Source: Chryseobacterium glaciei (GTDB lineage Bacteria; Bacteroidota; Bacteroidia; Flavobacteriales; Weeksellaceae). Taken from it: 64,000 nucleotides of DNA. The position numbers and the translations under genes are program-made. The notes under the pieces were generated by a model. It ran no database searches. It saw only the letters and a list, made by a program, of their open reading frames with translations, and was not told where the DNA came from. Shown here one piece after another: positions 52,734 through 63,292 of this stretch (positions within the stretch are counted from its first letter, which is position 1; each line of letters opens with the position of its first letter). The stretch is from assembly GCF_001648155.1 (NCBI RefSeq), contig NZ_CP015199.1, positions 2,304,501 to 2,368,500 on the forward strand. Reading direction: 5' to 3'.

Positions 52734-53321
52734 ATGCTTACACTCGGACAACTTAAAGAAGCTACTTGCTCCAAATCAACGTACGCCTCCCAGTTTTTAC
52801 CTTATATTATAGAAACCTGTAATCATTTTTCTATTAATACACCTTCCAGAATGCTTAATTTTTTGGCGCAGGTCGGACATGAAAGCGGCGGATTATTTTA
52901 TACAGAAGAACTGGCAAGCGGAAGTGCTTACGAAGGAAGACAGGATCTGGGAAATACTCAAAAAGGAGATGGTGTAAAGTTTAAAGGAAGGGGATTAATT
53001 CAAATTACTGGCAGAGCAAATTATAAAGCTGTTTCCATCGCTTTAGGAACTGATTTTGTTGTAAATCCAACATTTTTAGGAGGTAAAAATGTTACCAAAT
53101 GTAGCAATGTACAACTGAAAAATGCAGCAGAAAGCGCAGCCTGGTTTTGGAATAGCAGAAAACTAAATGTATTAGCAGATCAGATTGATATTACCAAAAA
53201 TATTGATACCGGAAATAATCTTGTCGTCTTTAAAAAAATCACAAAAACTATTAATGGCGGATATAATGGTTTGCCAGACAGACTGAATAGGTACAAGGCC
53301 GGTTTAAGTTATTTTCTTTAA
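52734..53321 (+). CDS. Glycoside hydrolase family 19 (chitinase-like, endolysin type)
   Basis: 195 residues. No signal peptide is visible. The fold signs are FLAQVGHESGGLFYTEE with the first catalytic Glu, YEGRQDLGNT, the hallmark GVKFKGRGLIQITGRANY, AESAAWFWNSR, and TKTINGGYNGLPDRLNRY. GH19 enzymes of this short form cleave peptidoglycan or chitin and occur as phage endolysins, toxin effectors and muramidases. No phage genes are nearby. The start was taken at MLTLGQLKEAT; 9 residues upstream are open but unlike the family. The next gene, 19 bases away, is a possible partner. Confidence 0.85.
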   Translation: MLTLGQLKEATCSKSTYASQFLPYIIETCNHFSINTPSRMLNFLAQVGHESGGLFYTEELASGSAYEGRQDLGNTQKGDGVKFKGRGLIQITGRANYKAVSIALGTDFVVNPTFLGGKNVTKCSNVQLKNAAESAAWFWNSRKLNVLADQIDITKNIDTGNNLVVFKKITKTINGGYNGLPDRLNRYKAGLSYFL

Positions 53322-53340
53322 TTCTAAAAATAATCTTACC

Positions 53341-53718
53341 ATGAAATATTTACCTTTATTGATCACATTTTTCGTGTCATGCAGCTTTTTAGCACAAAAA
53401 CCTGTTCTTCACGATTTGAAAGATCCTAAAATGCACGCAGGATGTTATATCGACGGAAAGAAAAATCCGGTTGCTAATTTATCTGAAGAGGGTGGAGCAC
53501 TTTTTAATTTTAAAGGAAAAGATGAAACTTTCCCAACTATAAAAGGAACAAAAGAATATCCTGAGGCTTTTGGAAATAAAACGTACAAAATCTATATAAA
53601 AGTAATTAAATCAACAAAAGTTGGAGATTCTTGTATAGAGGAAAATCAATATTCAATAAAAATTATTTATAAAAAGAAAGCTTATTTCTATACCAAAAAA
53701 GGAATGTGTGGCTGCTAA
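53341..53718 (+). CDS. Small secreted cysteine-containing protein
   Basis: 125 residues with a signal peptide (MKYLPLLITFFVSCSFLAQ, cleavage near 19). Mature part: about 106 residues, basic, with four cysteines (HAGCYIDG, GDSCIEE, and two at the end in GMCGC), enough for two disulfides, and strands such as KTYKIYIKVIKS and YSIKIIYKKKAYFY. I do not recognise the family. It follows the GH19 gene after 19 bases on the same strand, so it may be an inhibitor or partner of that enzyme, but this is inference. Confidence 0.65.
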   Translation: MKYLPLLITFFVSCSFLAQKPVLHDLKDPKMHAGCYIDGKKNPVANLSEEGGALFNFKGKDETFPTIKGTKEYPEAFGNKTYKIYIKVIKSTKVGDSCIEENQYSIKIIYKKKAYFYTKKGMCGC

Positions 53719-53757
53719 TCTTATTATAAATGAGTATTTAAGATTAATCTAAATTAC

Positions 53758-53790
53758 AAAGACTATCTCAAAATTGAAATAGTCTTTTTT
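53758..53790 (+). terminator. Terminator of the GH19 unit
   Basis: AAAGACTAT, 12-base loop, ATAGTCTTT, followed by TTT. Confidence 0.85.
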
Positions 53791-53849
53791 CATTCCAACC
53801 AAAAATCAATTTTGCGTATTTCAAAAAAATAACTACCTTCGTCCTATAC

Positions 53850-53936
53850 TTTAGGGGTGTCTGTTAACAAACAGACTGAGACTTTACCCTTTGAACCTGA
53901 TCTGGATCATACCAGCGTAGGGAAAAGTGAGATGAC
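53850..53936 (+). promoter_or_regulatory. TPP riboswitch (THI element)
   Basis: All the conserved parts are present in order: GGGGTGTC at the start, a variable stem, CTGAGA, ACCCTTTGAACCTGATCTGG, ATCATACCAGCGTAGGGAA, and a closing strand. This matches the thiamine-pyrophosphate riboswitch consensus. It precedes the whole thi operon and should reduce its expression when thiamine pyrophosphate is abundant. Confidence 0.95.
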
Positions 53937-53942
53937 TTTTTG

Positions 53943-53961
53943 TTGTGCTTTCTATGCACAA
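53943..53961 (+). other. Hairpin between riboswitch and thiS
   Basis: TTGTGC, 7-base loop, GCACAA, 44 bases before the ATG. No T-tract follows, so it may act in a translational switch or be only a spacer hairpin. Confidence 0.4.
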
Positions 53962-54004
53962 TTATGGCCATTCCTAAAGTGAAATGTTTAATTAAAACTT
54001 TGGA

Positions 54005-54211
54005 ATGGAACTCACAATCAACCACACCCGAAAAACTTTTGCTGAACTTCCCGAAAATCTGGAAGCACTTTTAGCTATGGAAATTCCTGGAAAAAAGAAA
54101 GGTATTGCCGTAGCACTCAACAATCGTATCATTCCGCAGTCGGCCTGGCTGGAAACATTTCTCAAAGACAACGATTCTATTTTAATCATTACTGCTACTC
54201 AAGGCGGTTAA
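54005..54211 (+). CDS. thiS: Sulfur carrier protein ThiS
   Basis: 68 residues with a ubiquitin-like fold. The C-terminus ends in the essential Gly-Gly (TATQGG), which is adenylated and then thiocarboxylated to carry the sulfur for thiazole synthesis. GIAVALNNRIIPQSAW matches the family middle part. It is the first gene after the TPP riboswitch, 24 bases ahead of thiC. Confidence 0.95.
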   Translation: MELTINHTRKTFAELPENLEALLAMEIPGKKKGIAVALNNRIIPQSAWLETFLKDNDSILIITATQGG

Positions 54212-54220
54212 TTCTCATAA

Positions 54221-56603
<2,383 letters not shown>

Positions 56604-56628
<25 letters not shown>

Positions 56629-57347
56629 TGAGCATTGCCGGCTATGATCCAAGTGGTGGAGCCGGTTTATTGGCAGATACTAAAACAATGGAACAATTGA
56701 AAGTTCAGGGTTTAGGAGTTTGTACAGCAATGACTTTACAGACAGAATCTCAATGTTTGAGCTTGAATTGGCAATCTTTAGCAGAAATCATACAATCAAT
56801 TGAGGTTTTAATGAAAAACTATGATGTTCAGGTTGTTAAAATCGGAGTCGTTAAAGATGCGTGGATGCTTGCGGAAATAGTAACAACAATTAAATCTATT
56901 AATCCCGAAGCAAAAATAGTCTGGGATCCGGTGTTGAAAAGTACGTCTGAATTTTCTTTTTTTGATTTGAATACAATTTCTGATTTGAAAGATGTGTTAA
57001 AACAAATTGATTTGATCACCCCAAACTACCATGAATATCAAGTTTTAAATGACACTCATCTTTTCTCACAATCAGGAAAATCGTGTTCGGTTCTTATTAA
57101 AGGCGGACACAGAGAAGATAAAGTAGGAACAGACGTTTTAATTGAAAATGGAAAAGAAATTATAATTGAACCCAATGATATAACTTCTGTTTTCTATTCA
57201 AAACACGGATCAGGCTGCGTGCTTTCTTCGGCTATTGCAAGCTATTTGGCTTTAGGCAACAATTTGGAAGAAGCCTGTCGAAAAGGAAAATTATACATCG
57301 AAAAATTTTTAACAAGTAATCCAACTTTGCTAGGATTTCATTCTTAA
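56604..57347 (+). CDS. thiD: Hydroxymethylpyrimidine/phosphomethylpyrimidine kinase
   Basis: A 247-residue ribokinase-fold enzyme that phosphorylates HMP and HMP phosphate. Signs: SIAGYDPSGGAGLLADTKTMEQL at the N-terminus, VVKIGVVKDAW, WDPVLKST, LITPNYHE, and the catalytic HGSGCVLSSAIASYLA. Length is a little short of the family usual. Two starts are possible: the one given, and an ATG 24 bases downstream that overlaps the previous stop by one base. A repeat-filled gap of 110 bases follows. Confidence 0.93.
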
Positions 57348-57362
57348 TGTTTGATATTTAAA

Positions 57363-57450
57363 ATTTGCGGTCTTTGCTAAGTAGAACACCTTTGCGAACT
57401 TAAAAACATTTAGTAGGTAAAAAAAATCTTAGCGCTCTTTGCGTTTAAAA
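57363..57450 (+). repeat. TTTGCG-type dispersed repeat between thiD and thiE
   Basis: Contains TTTGCGGTCTTTGCTAAG, CACCTTTGCGAACTTAAAAAC and CTTAGCGCTCTTTGCGTTTAAA, the repeated word group also seen at 60.1 kb and, less well, at 519-570. Confidence 0.6.
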
Positions 57451-57457
57451 AATAAAA

Positions 57458-58075
57458 ATGGAAAAATTACAATACATATCTCAAGGATTCACCATAGAAG
57501 ATCAGGAACTTAACATTCGAAAAGCTCTTGATAAGGGTGTAAAATGGATTCAGGTTCGTTGGAAAAATGCTCCCGAAAATGAATTCATCAAACTTTGTGA
57601 AATTTCAAAAAAATTATGCTCCGACAATCAAACGGTTTGTATCATCAATGATCACGTTCATATTGCGAAAGATATCGATGCAGACGGTGTTCATCTAGGT
57701 TTGAATGATCAATCCATCGAAATAGCAAGACAGGTTTTAGGAAAAGATAAGATCATAGGTGGAACAGCCAACACGTTTTCAAATGTTCTGCAAAGAATTA
57801 ACGAAGGGTGTGATTATATTGGTTTGGGGCCATTGAGATTTACCTCAACCAAACAAAAACTCAGTCCTATTTTAGGTTTTGAAGGCTATGAAAAAATCAT
57901 TCAGGACTTAAAAACTCAGTCATTGGAAATTCCAAAAATCTTTGCGATTGGCGGAGTTATCCTCAATGACATTGAATTACTACAGCAAATTGGAATATAT
58001 GGTGTTGCCGTTTCAGGTTTAATTACCAACGAAACCGCTACAGTACATGAAATTAAACTCGCATTACATGAATAA
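57458..58075 (+). CDS. thiE: Thiamine phosphate synthase ThiE
   Basis: A 205-residue TIM-barrel enzyme that joins HMP diphosphate and thiazole phosphate. The full motif set is present: [10 protein letters not shown], the [23 protein letters not shown] region, [35 protein letters not shown] and VAVSGLI. This is the canonical copy in the operon. The next gene, thiG, starts inside its last codons. Confidence 0.92.
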   Translation: MEKLQYISQGFTIEDQELNIRKALDKGVKWIQVRWKNAPENEFIKLCEISKKLCSDNQTVCIINDHVHIAKDIDADGVHLGLNDQSIEIARQVLGKDKIIGGTANTFSNVLQRINEGCDYIGLGPLRFTSTKQKLSPILGFEGYEKIIQDLKTQSLEIPKIFAIGGVILNDIELLQQIGIYGVAVSGLITNETATVHEIKLALHE

Positions 58076-58844
58076 TCAACAATTAATAATAGCAGACAGA
58101 GTCTTCAAATCGAGATTGTTTTTAGGAACAGGAAAATTCGGAAGTCTTGAAGAAATGGCAGAATCAATTATCACCTCAGAAACCAATATGGTAACGATGG
58201 CTTTGAAACGAATAGATTCTCAATCCTCGGAAGATGATTTGTTAGGTTCATTAAGATCTACAAAAGCGCATCTTTTACCTAATACCTCAGGAGCAAGAAC
58301 AGCTAAAGAAGCTGTACTAGCAGCCCAATTGGCAAGAGAAGCATTGGAGACGAATTGGGTTAAACTAGAAATTCATCCCGACCCAAAATATTTGCTGCCC
58401 GATCCTATTGAAACGTTATATGCTACGGAGGAATTGGCGAAATTAGGATTTATCGTGATGCCTTATATTCACGCCGATCCTGTTTTATGCAAACGTTTGG
58501 AAGATGCAGGAACAGCAGTGGTAATGCCTTTGGGAGCGCCGATTGGCACCAATAAAGGCTTGAGAACAGTAGATTTTTTAGAGATTATTATCAGCCAGAG
58601 TAATGTTCCGGTAGTGGTGGATGCAGGAATTGGAGCTCCTTCTGACGCGGCAAAAGCAATGGAAATGGGAGCAGATGCGGTTCTTGTAAATACAGCGATT
58701 GCCGTTGCCAGAAATCCAATAAATATGGCGTTGGCTTTTAAAGAAGGCGTAATTGCAGGAAGAAGAGCCTATGAATCAGGATTGGGAGCGATTGGAAATC
58801 ATGCCGAAGCATCAAGTCCGTTGACGTCCTTTTTATTTGATTGA
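58068..58844 (+). CDS. thiG: Thiazole synthase ThiG
   Basis: A 258-residue TIM-barrel enzyme that builds the thiazole phosphate from deoxyxylulose phosphate, ThiS thiocarboxylate and dehydroglycine. Signs: [50 protein letters not shown] with the catalytic Lys, [43 protein letters not shown]. The start at MNNQQL overlaps the thiE stop by 8 bases; the ATG 21 bases upstream is less like the family. Confidence 0.96.
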   Translation: MNNQQLIIADRVFKSRLFLGTGKFGSLEEMAESIITSETNMVTMALKRIDSQSSEDDLLGSLRSTKAHLLPNTSGARTAKEAVLAAQLAREALETNWVKLEIHPDPKYLLPDPIETLYATEELAKLGFIVMPYIHADPVLCKRLEDAGTAVVMPLGAPIGTNKGLRTVDFLEIIISQSNVPVVVDAGIGAPSDAAKAMEMGADAVLVNTAIAVARNPINMALAFKEGVIAGRRAYESGLGAIGNHAEASSPLTSFLFD

Positions 58845-58860
58845 AACTAAGAATATAAAA

Positions 58861-58903
58861 GTCCCAAAGGGACGATTCAGTAAAGAATAGGATGAAGTCC
58901 TAT
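58861..58903. repeat. Two-hairpin repeat between thiG and thiH
   Basis: GTCCCAAAGGGAC, then ATAGGATGAAGTCCTAT. Both are small palindromes separated by 13 bases. Repeats of this form (GTCCC...GGGAC plus ATAGG...CCTAT) occur in many flavobacterial spacers. Confidence 0.5.
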
Positions 58904-58952
58904 CACTCTTACAAATAATAAATAATGATTATTTGGATTAAAACCGAATATT

Positions 58953-60071
58953 ATGCAGAGTTTTAAAGATATTTTTGAAAATTATCACTGGGATGATATT
59001 AAAGCCAAATTGGAAAAAGTAACCTTATCTGATGTTGAAAACAGCCTGCAAAAGAGTACGAAAACAATAGACGATTTTCTGAATTTTCTTTCTCCTGTTG
59101 CGGCTCAGAAATTAGAACTGATGGCTCAGATGACGCAGAAAATCACACAGAAACGTTTCGGAAAGACGATTCAGCTGTATGCGCCATTGTATCTGAGTAA
59201 TGAATGTCAGAATATCTGCACTTATTGTGGTTTTAGTTTAGACAATTCGCTTAAGAGAAAGACGCTTTCCAGTACGGAGCTAATTATAGAGGCCATGGCG
59301 TTAAAGGAGATGGAAGTCAATCATGTATTGCTGGTAAGCGGAGAAGCGAATAAAACGGTGGGGCTTTCCTATTTTTTGACGGCGGTTCGTTTGTTGAAAC
59401 CTCATTTTGCTAATATTTCTATTGAAGTTCAGCCTTTATCAGAAGAGGAATATCAACAACTTCACGATGAAGGCGTGAATGCTGTATTGGTATATCAGGA
59501 AACGTATCATCAGGAAGTTTATAAAGAATATCATCCAAAAGGGAAGAAGTCAAATTTCAACTTCCGTTTAGAAACACCAGATAGAATAGGAAAGGCGGGA
59601 ATCCATAAAATGGGATTGGGCGTTTTATTAGGTTTGGAAGATTGGCGGGTTGACAGTTTTTTTAATGCCCTTCACATCGATTATTTACAGAAGCAGTATT
59701 GGAAGAGTAAGTTTTCAGTTTCATTTCCTAGATTACGACCTGCAGAAGGTATTATTGAACCCAATTTTATCATGGAAGATAAAGATTTGCTTCAATTAAT
59801 CTGTGCTTACAGAATTTGGAATGAAGAGTTGGAGGTATCCATTTCAACCAGAGAAAATGAAAAGTTCAGAAATAATATTATTTCATTGGGCGCAACAGCG
59901 ATGAGCGCCGGATCAAAGACCAATCCTGGAGGCTATGTGGTAGATCCGGAATCGTTGGAACAGTTTGAAACCAGCGACGAAAGAAGTATGAATGAAATGA
60001 GAAGAATTATTAAACAAGCGGGCTATGATCCTGTGATGAAAGATTGGGATTCTGTATATAGTGGAACTTAA
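58953..60071 (+). CDS. thiH: 2-iminoacetate synthase ThiH
   Basis: A 372-residue radical-SAM enzyme that cleaves tyrosine to dehydroglycine (2-iminoacetate) and p-cresol for thiazole synthesis. The cluster motif is CQNICTYC (C-x3-C-x2-C) near 87-94. Other blocks: LYAPLYLSNEC, HVLLVSGEANK, VLVYQETYHQEVYKEYHPKGKK, FSVSFPRLRPAEG, ISTRENEKFRNN and the C-terminal FETSDERSMNEM. Its presence instead of glycine oxidase (ThiO) means that glycine imine comes from tyrosine. Confidence 0.95.
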   Translation: MQSFKDIFENYHWDDIKAKLEKVTLSDVENSLQKSTKTIDDFLNFLSPVAAQKLELMAQMTQKITQKRFGKTIQLYAPLYLSNECQNICTYCGFSLDNSLKRKTLSSTELIIEAMALKEMEVNHVLLVSGEANKTVGLSYFLTAVRLLKPHFANISIEVQPLSEEEYQQLHDEGVNAVLVYQETYHQEVYKEYHPKGKKSNFNFRLETPDRIGKAGIHKMGLGVLLGLEDWRVDSFFNALHIDYLQKQYWKSKFSVSFPRLRPAEGIIEPNFIMEDKDLLQLICAYRIWNEELEVSISTRENEKFRNNIISLGATAMSAGSKTNPGGYVVDPESLEQFETSDERSMNEMRRIIKQAGYDPVMKDWDSVYSGT

Positions 60072-60094
60072 TTATAAAAATTATTTTAAGTTCA

Positions 60095-60200
60095 AACCGC
60101 AAAGACTTAAGAATAGCTATCATTTGCTGAATGAAATGCCCTTGCGAACGAAAATATGTAGAATCATTTTTAAAATTACCTTGCGTCCTCTGCGTTAAAA
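60095..60200 (+). repeat. TTTGCG-type dispersed repeat between thiH and thiF
   Basis: AACCGCAAAGACTTAAG at the left, GCCCTTGCGAACGAAAATA in the middle, CTTGCGTCCTCTGCGTTAAA at the right. The parts match the element at 57363-57450 in order, with substitutions. Confidence 0.6.
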
Positions 60201-60213
60201 AAATTAACCATAA

Positions 60214-60924
60214 ATGAAAAGCGAAGATATTTTTGCCCGATACAGCCGTCAAATTTTTATTAAAGAAATCGGTTTGGAAGGTCAACGAAAAATTATGAAT
60301 TCAAAAGTCCTAATGATTGGAGCGGGCGGATTGGGAAGTCCTGTTATTCAATACTTGGCGGCGGCGGGAGTTGGAGTTTTGGGAGTTGCAGATTTTGATG
60401 AGGTTGAATTACATAATTTAAACCGACAAATTATTCATAATGAAAATTCCGTTGGAAAATCTAAGGTTAAAAGTGCAGAACAATTTGTAAAAAAGCTTAA
60501 TCATCATGTCAATTTTATTGGAATTGAAAATAAGATTGACGAATCTAACGCAGAAGAAATTCTTTCTCAGTTTGATCTCATTATTGATGGTTCTGATAAT
60601 TTTAAAACACGATATTTAATTAATGATGTCTGTGTGAAACTTGGAAAACCTTTAGTTTACGGAAGTATATTAGGGTTTTCGGGACAGGTTGCTGTTTTTA
60701 ATTATCAGGGAAGTAAAAATTTAAGAGATCTATTTCCTGAGCCACCTATTGATGAAGATCTTCCGGATTGTGATAGTCTTGGCGTTTTGGGCGCGTTGCC
60801 GGGAATTGTAGGAAGCATGATGGCGAATTTAACCCTAAAATTGATAACTGATTTACCTTTAAATATCAATCAATTAACATTAATTGATACATTGAACTGG
60901 AGATTTCAGACAATCGACTTCTAA
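60214..60924 (+). CDS. thiF: ThiF/MoeB/HesA-family adenylyltransferase (ThiF)
   Basis: 236 residues. It activates the C-terminus of ThiS by adenylation. The ATP-binding GAGGLGSPVIQYLAAAGVG is at about 33-51, followed by DFDEVELHNLNRQI and GSDNFKTRYLIND. The catalytic-cysteine region is DLPDCDSLGVLGALPGIVGS. The two CxxC pairs that bind zinc in most members are absent: SKNLRDLFPEPP replaces the first, and the protein ends at TIDF before the second. It closes the thi operon. Confidence 0.9.
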   Translation: MKSEDIFARYSRQIFIKEIGLEGQRKIMNSKVLMIGAGGLGSPVIQYLAAAGVGVLGVADFDEVELHNLNRQIIHNENSVGKSKVKSAEQFVKKLNHHVNFIGIENKIDESNAEEILSQFDLIIDGSDNFKTRYLINDVCVKLGKPLVYGSILGFSGQVAVFNYQGSKNLRDLFPEPPIDEDLPDCDSLGVLGALPGIVGSMMANLTLKLITDLPLNINQLTLIDTLNWRFQTIDF

Positions 60925-60943
60925 ATTATATTGTTTTAAAAAT

Positions 60944-60976
60944 AAAAGAGGCTGTAAAATTCTTACAACCTCTTTT
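60944..60976. terminator. Bidirectional terminator after thiF
   Basis: AAAAGAGG(C)TGTAA and TTACA(A)CCTCTTTT with T-rich flanks on both sides, between the convergent thiF and outer-membrane receptor genes. Confidence 0.85.
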
Positions 60977-60998
60977 ATATATATATTTAAACAAAAAA

Positions 60999-63224
60999 TT
61001 ATTGTGCCTGTTGCATCACACCAGCATCTTCTTTTTTCGTTTGATTAAGAATATTAGCGTCTTCTTTTGCCAATTTATTTCTCGTCGGGATTTTATAATT
61101 AATCGAAAGTCCGAAATTCCTTGTGTCATATTTACTGCTAATCACCACAGATTCTCCTGAAGGTGGATTAGAGCGTACCTGCATCACCTGTCCGTTGAAA
61201 ATATCATTTGCAAAAACAGAAAGAGTCAGGCGGTTATCCATGAATTTTTTCGTTAAAGTAATGTCGACATTATTGTTAAATGGTTTTTCTGCTGTAAAGT
61301 AGAAATATCCGGCTTTTGGCGTTAAATAACTATAATTTGCGGTTAGTTTTATGTCTTTAGGCAAGATTATTTGTGTCATTAGATTGAATATCCAGAAACC
61401 TCTGTTGTTCAGATTGTCAATCTCATGCTTCTGATAACCGGCATATAAATACATGAAATTGATCTTGTCAGGATTAAAGTTAAACTTCATGATCTCGCTC
61501 AAAGGCTTACTGAAAACCATAAACGGAATAGGAAGACCAATATTCACATTATGAATTCTCATACTTGAAATATTTATCTGCTCGTTATATAATTTTCTAC
61601 CGTCTTTTCTGATGATTTGTGCCACCTGATTTTTCGCAGAACTTACACTGTATCCAAGAAATGCATAATCGAAAGCCGAAATTTTTAGTTCATAATTATC
61701 AAAAATAGTGGGTTGTAAGTTTGGGTTACCAGTTACTTCTGTGCTCGGTCCTGAAAAAGTTACATTATTTGGGTTAAGGGTAGAAATACTAGGTAAACTG
61801 ATTTTCTTATTATAATTCGCAGCAATATAGACCTGATTCATCATGTTATATTGCACACTTGCGTTCGGGAAAAGTTTAAATTTATTGAAAGGAATCAAAG
61901 CCCCTTCTATTAGTTTTTGGTCTTTATCAAAATATCTTGTTACACCTGAAATATCATAATTTTCAGCACGGGAGCCTAATGTGAAATCAAACTTTTTCAA
62001 TTTTGCCTGAAATTCCAAATAGGTTGAAGCTGTCTGTCTTTGATATTCTAAATTGGTTAATCCGAAACTTTCTGTATCAAAATCCTGTCTTTCGTATAAA
62101 CCTCCAAAGCTTACTTTTCCGCCGTCAAGAAGTTTGATCGGTTGAGAATAATCTATTTTGAAGTTGGCAATATTCATGACAGATTTGTTATTTAGAATAT
62201 CTTTAAGGCCACTTGTCGGACTATTTATTGGTTGATTTGGAGCAAATGTAAAATTACCGTCCTGGAAAACATTATCCTGAGCAAATTTGCTGTCTGATCT
62301 TGTATATCCAAACTGGAAGTCTAATTTTTGAGATTTGTCAGCGAAACGTTTTTGATAAGTCACGACTGCTTCTTGTCTCAAATTATCAGTATGAGCAATG
62401 TCTGAAGCATTGTAAAAAGCTTCTCTTAAATCTTTAGGATTATTTTGAAAAGGCAGATCTCCATGACCATCACTCAAAGTGTAATTGTCATTATTATTGT
62501 GATAAATATCGTAGTTTAACAATAATCTGTCTTGTCCAAGATCGAATGTTAAACCTGATTTTGCAAAATATCCGCGGCCATATCTGCTGGTATTACTTGT
62601 CAGTAACTCATCCTGCTGACCATTCAGCATACTTTCACGATAGTTTTGACCAACATTCAATTGCCATCCGAAGATTTTATTTCTTGCGTTTAAGTTTAAT
62701 GAATTTGTTGTTCTATTTCTGAATTTATCATAATTCGTGAAAGAATAATTCCCTGAATAAGTTGCTGTTAAATATTTATTGGCATTTTTATTCGTAATAA
62801 TATTCATGATTGCACCTCCTGAAGTTGCAGGAAATTCTGCGCCTGGCTGTGTGATTACCTCGATTCTGTCAACCGAATTAGCGGGCATGCCTTCAAGGAA
62901 AGAGTTTAATTCGTTTGAAGTAATATTTAAAGGTCTTCCGTTAAGATAAACATCAAGAATTTTACCTTGATACATCATCCCTGCAATATCTGTAGAGATA
63001 AGACCTGGAAGTTTTTTGATTCCTTCTAAAACGTTTCCGTTGTTAAGCTGTGGCTGCTCAGAAAAATCAAAGATCGTGCGATCCGCTTTTTGTTCAACGG
63101 CTTTTTTAGTTTTGGTGAGTACGACACCTTCAATTTCTTTTTCTTTTATCTGACTATTGGTCTTCTCCTGTGCATAGGTAAACATAGAGCCTATCACAGA
63201 CAGAACGAATATAGTTTTTTTCAT
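60999..63224 (-). CDS. TonB-dependent receptor-like outer-membrane protein
   Basis: 741 residues with a signal peptide (MKKTIFVLSVIGSMFTYAQ). A plug-like domain follows (about 25-150: VLEGIKKLPGLISTDIAG, GKILDVYLNGRP, MPANSVDRIEVITQPGAEFPATSGGAIMNI), then a 22-strand barrel of the outer-membrane beta-barrel type 3. The C-terminal barrel strand FGLSINYKI is followed by a charged tail of about 30 residues. No SusC motif and no SusD partner is nearby. The ligand is unknown. Transcription is convergent with the thi operon; a role in thiamine uptake is not shown and the riboswitch is on the other side. Confidence 0.87.
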   Translation of the reverse strand: MKKTIFVLSVIGSMFTYAQEKTNSQIKEKEIEGVVLTKTKKAVEQKADRTIFDFSEQPQLNNGNVLEGIKKLPGLISTDIAGMMYQGKILDVYLNGRPLNITSNELNSFLEGMPANSVDRIEVITQPGAEFPATSGGAIMNIITNKNANKYLTATYSGNYSFTNYDKFRNRTTNSLNLNARNKIFGWQLNVGQNYRESMLNGQQDELLTSNTSRYGRGYFAKSGLTFDLGQDRLLLNYDIYHNNNDNYTLSDGHGDLPFQNNPKDLREAFYNASDIAHTDNLRQEAVVTYQKRFADKSQKLDFQFGYTRSDSKFAQDNVFQDGNFTFAPNQPINSPTSGLKDILNNKSVMNIANFKIDYSQPIKLLDGGKVSFGGLYERQDFDTESFGLTNLEYQRQTASTYLEFQAKLKKFDFTLGSRAENYDISGVTRYFDKDQKLIEGALIPFNKFKLFPNASVQYNMMNQVYIAANYNKKISLPSISTLNPNNVTFSGPSTEVTGNPNLQPTIFDNYELKISAFDYAFLGYSVSSAKNQVAQIIRKDGRKLYNEQINISSMRIHNVNIGLPIPFMVFSKPLSEIMKFNFNPDKINFMYLYAGYQKHEIDNLNNRGFWIFNLMTQIILPKDIKLTANYSYLTPKAGYFYFTAEKPFNNNVDITLTKKFMDNRLTLSVFANDIFNGQVMQVRSNPPSGESVVISSKYDTRNFGLSINYKIPTRNKLAKEDANILNQTKKEDAGVMQQAQ

Positions 63225-63292
63225 AATGTTTTTTTACTACTATTCAGTTAGACGCAGAAAAGGGAATTTTGTTACAAAAAAAGCCTTTCTAT

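Noticed and set aside
57363..60200. CRISPR array from the repeated TTTGCG words
   Set aside because: The repeats are few, degenerate, unevenly spaced and lie in two gaps between thi genes. No cas genes are present.
60999..63224. Thiamine transporter under riboswitch control
   Set aside because: The receptor gene is convergent to the thi operon, with no TPP element upstream. Position alone does not support the link.
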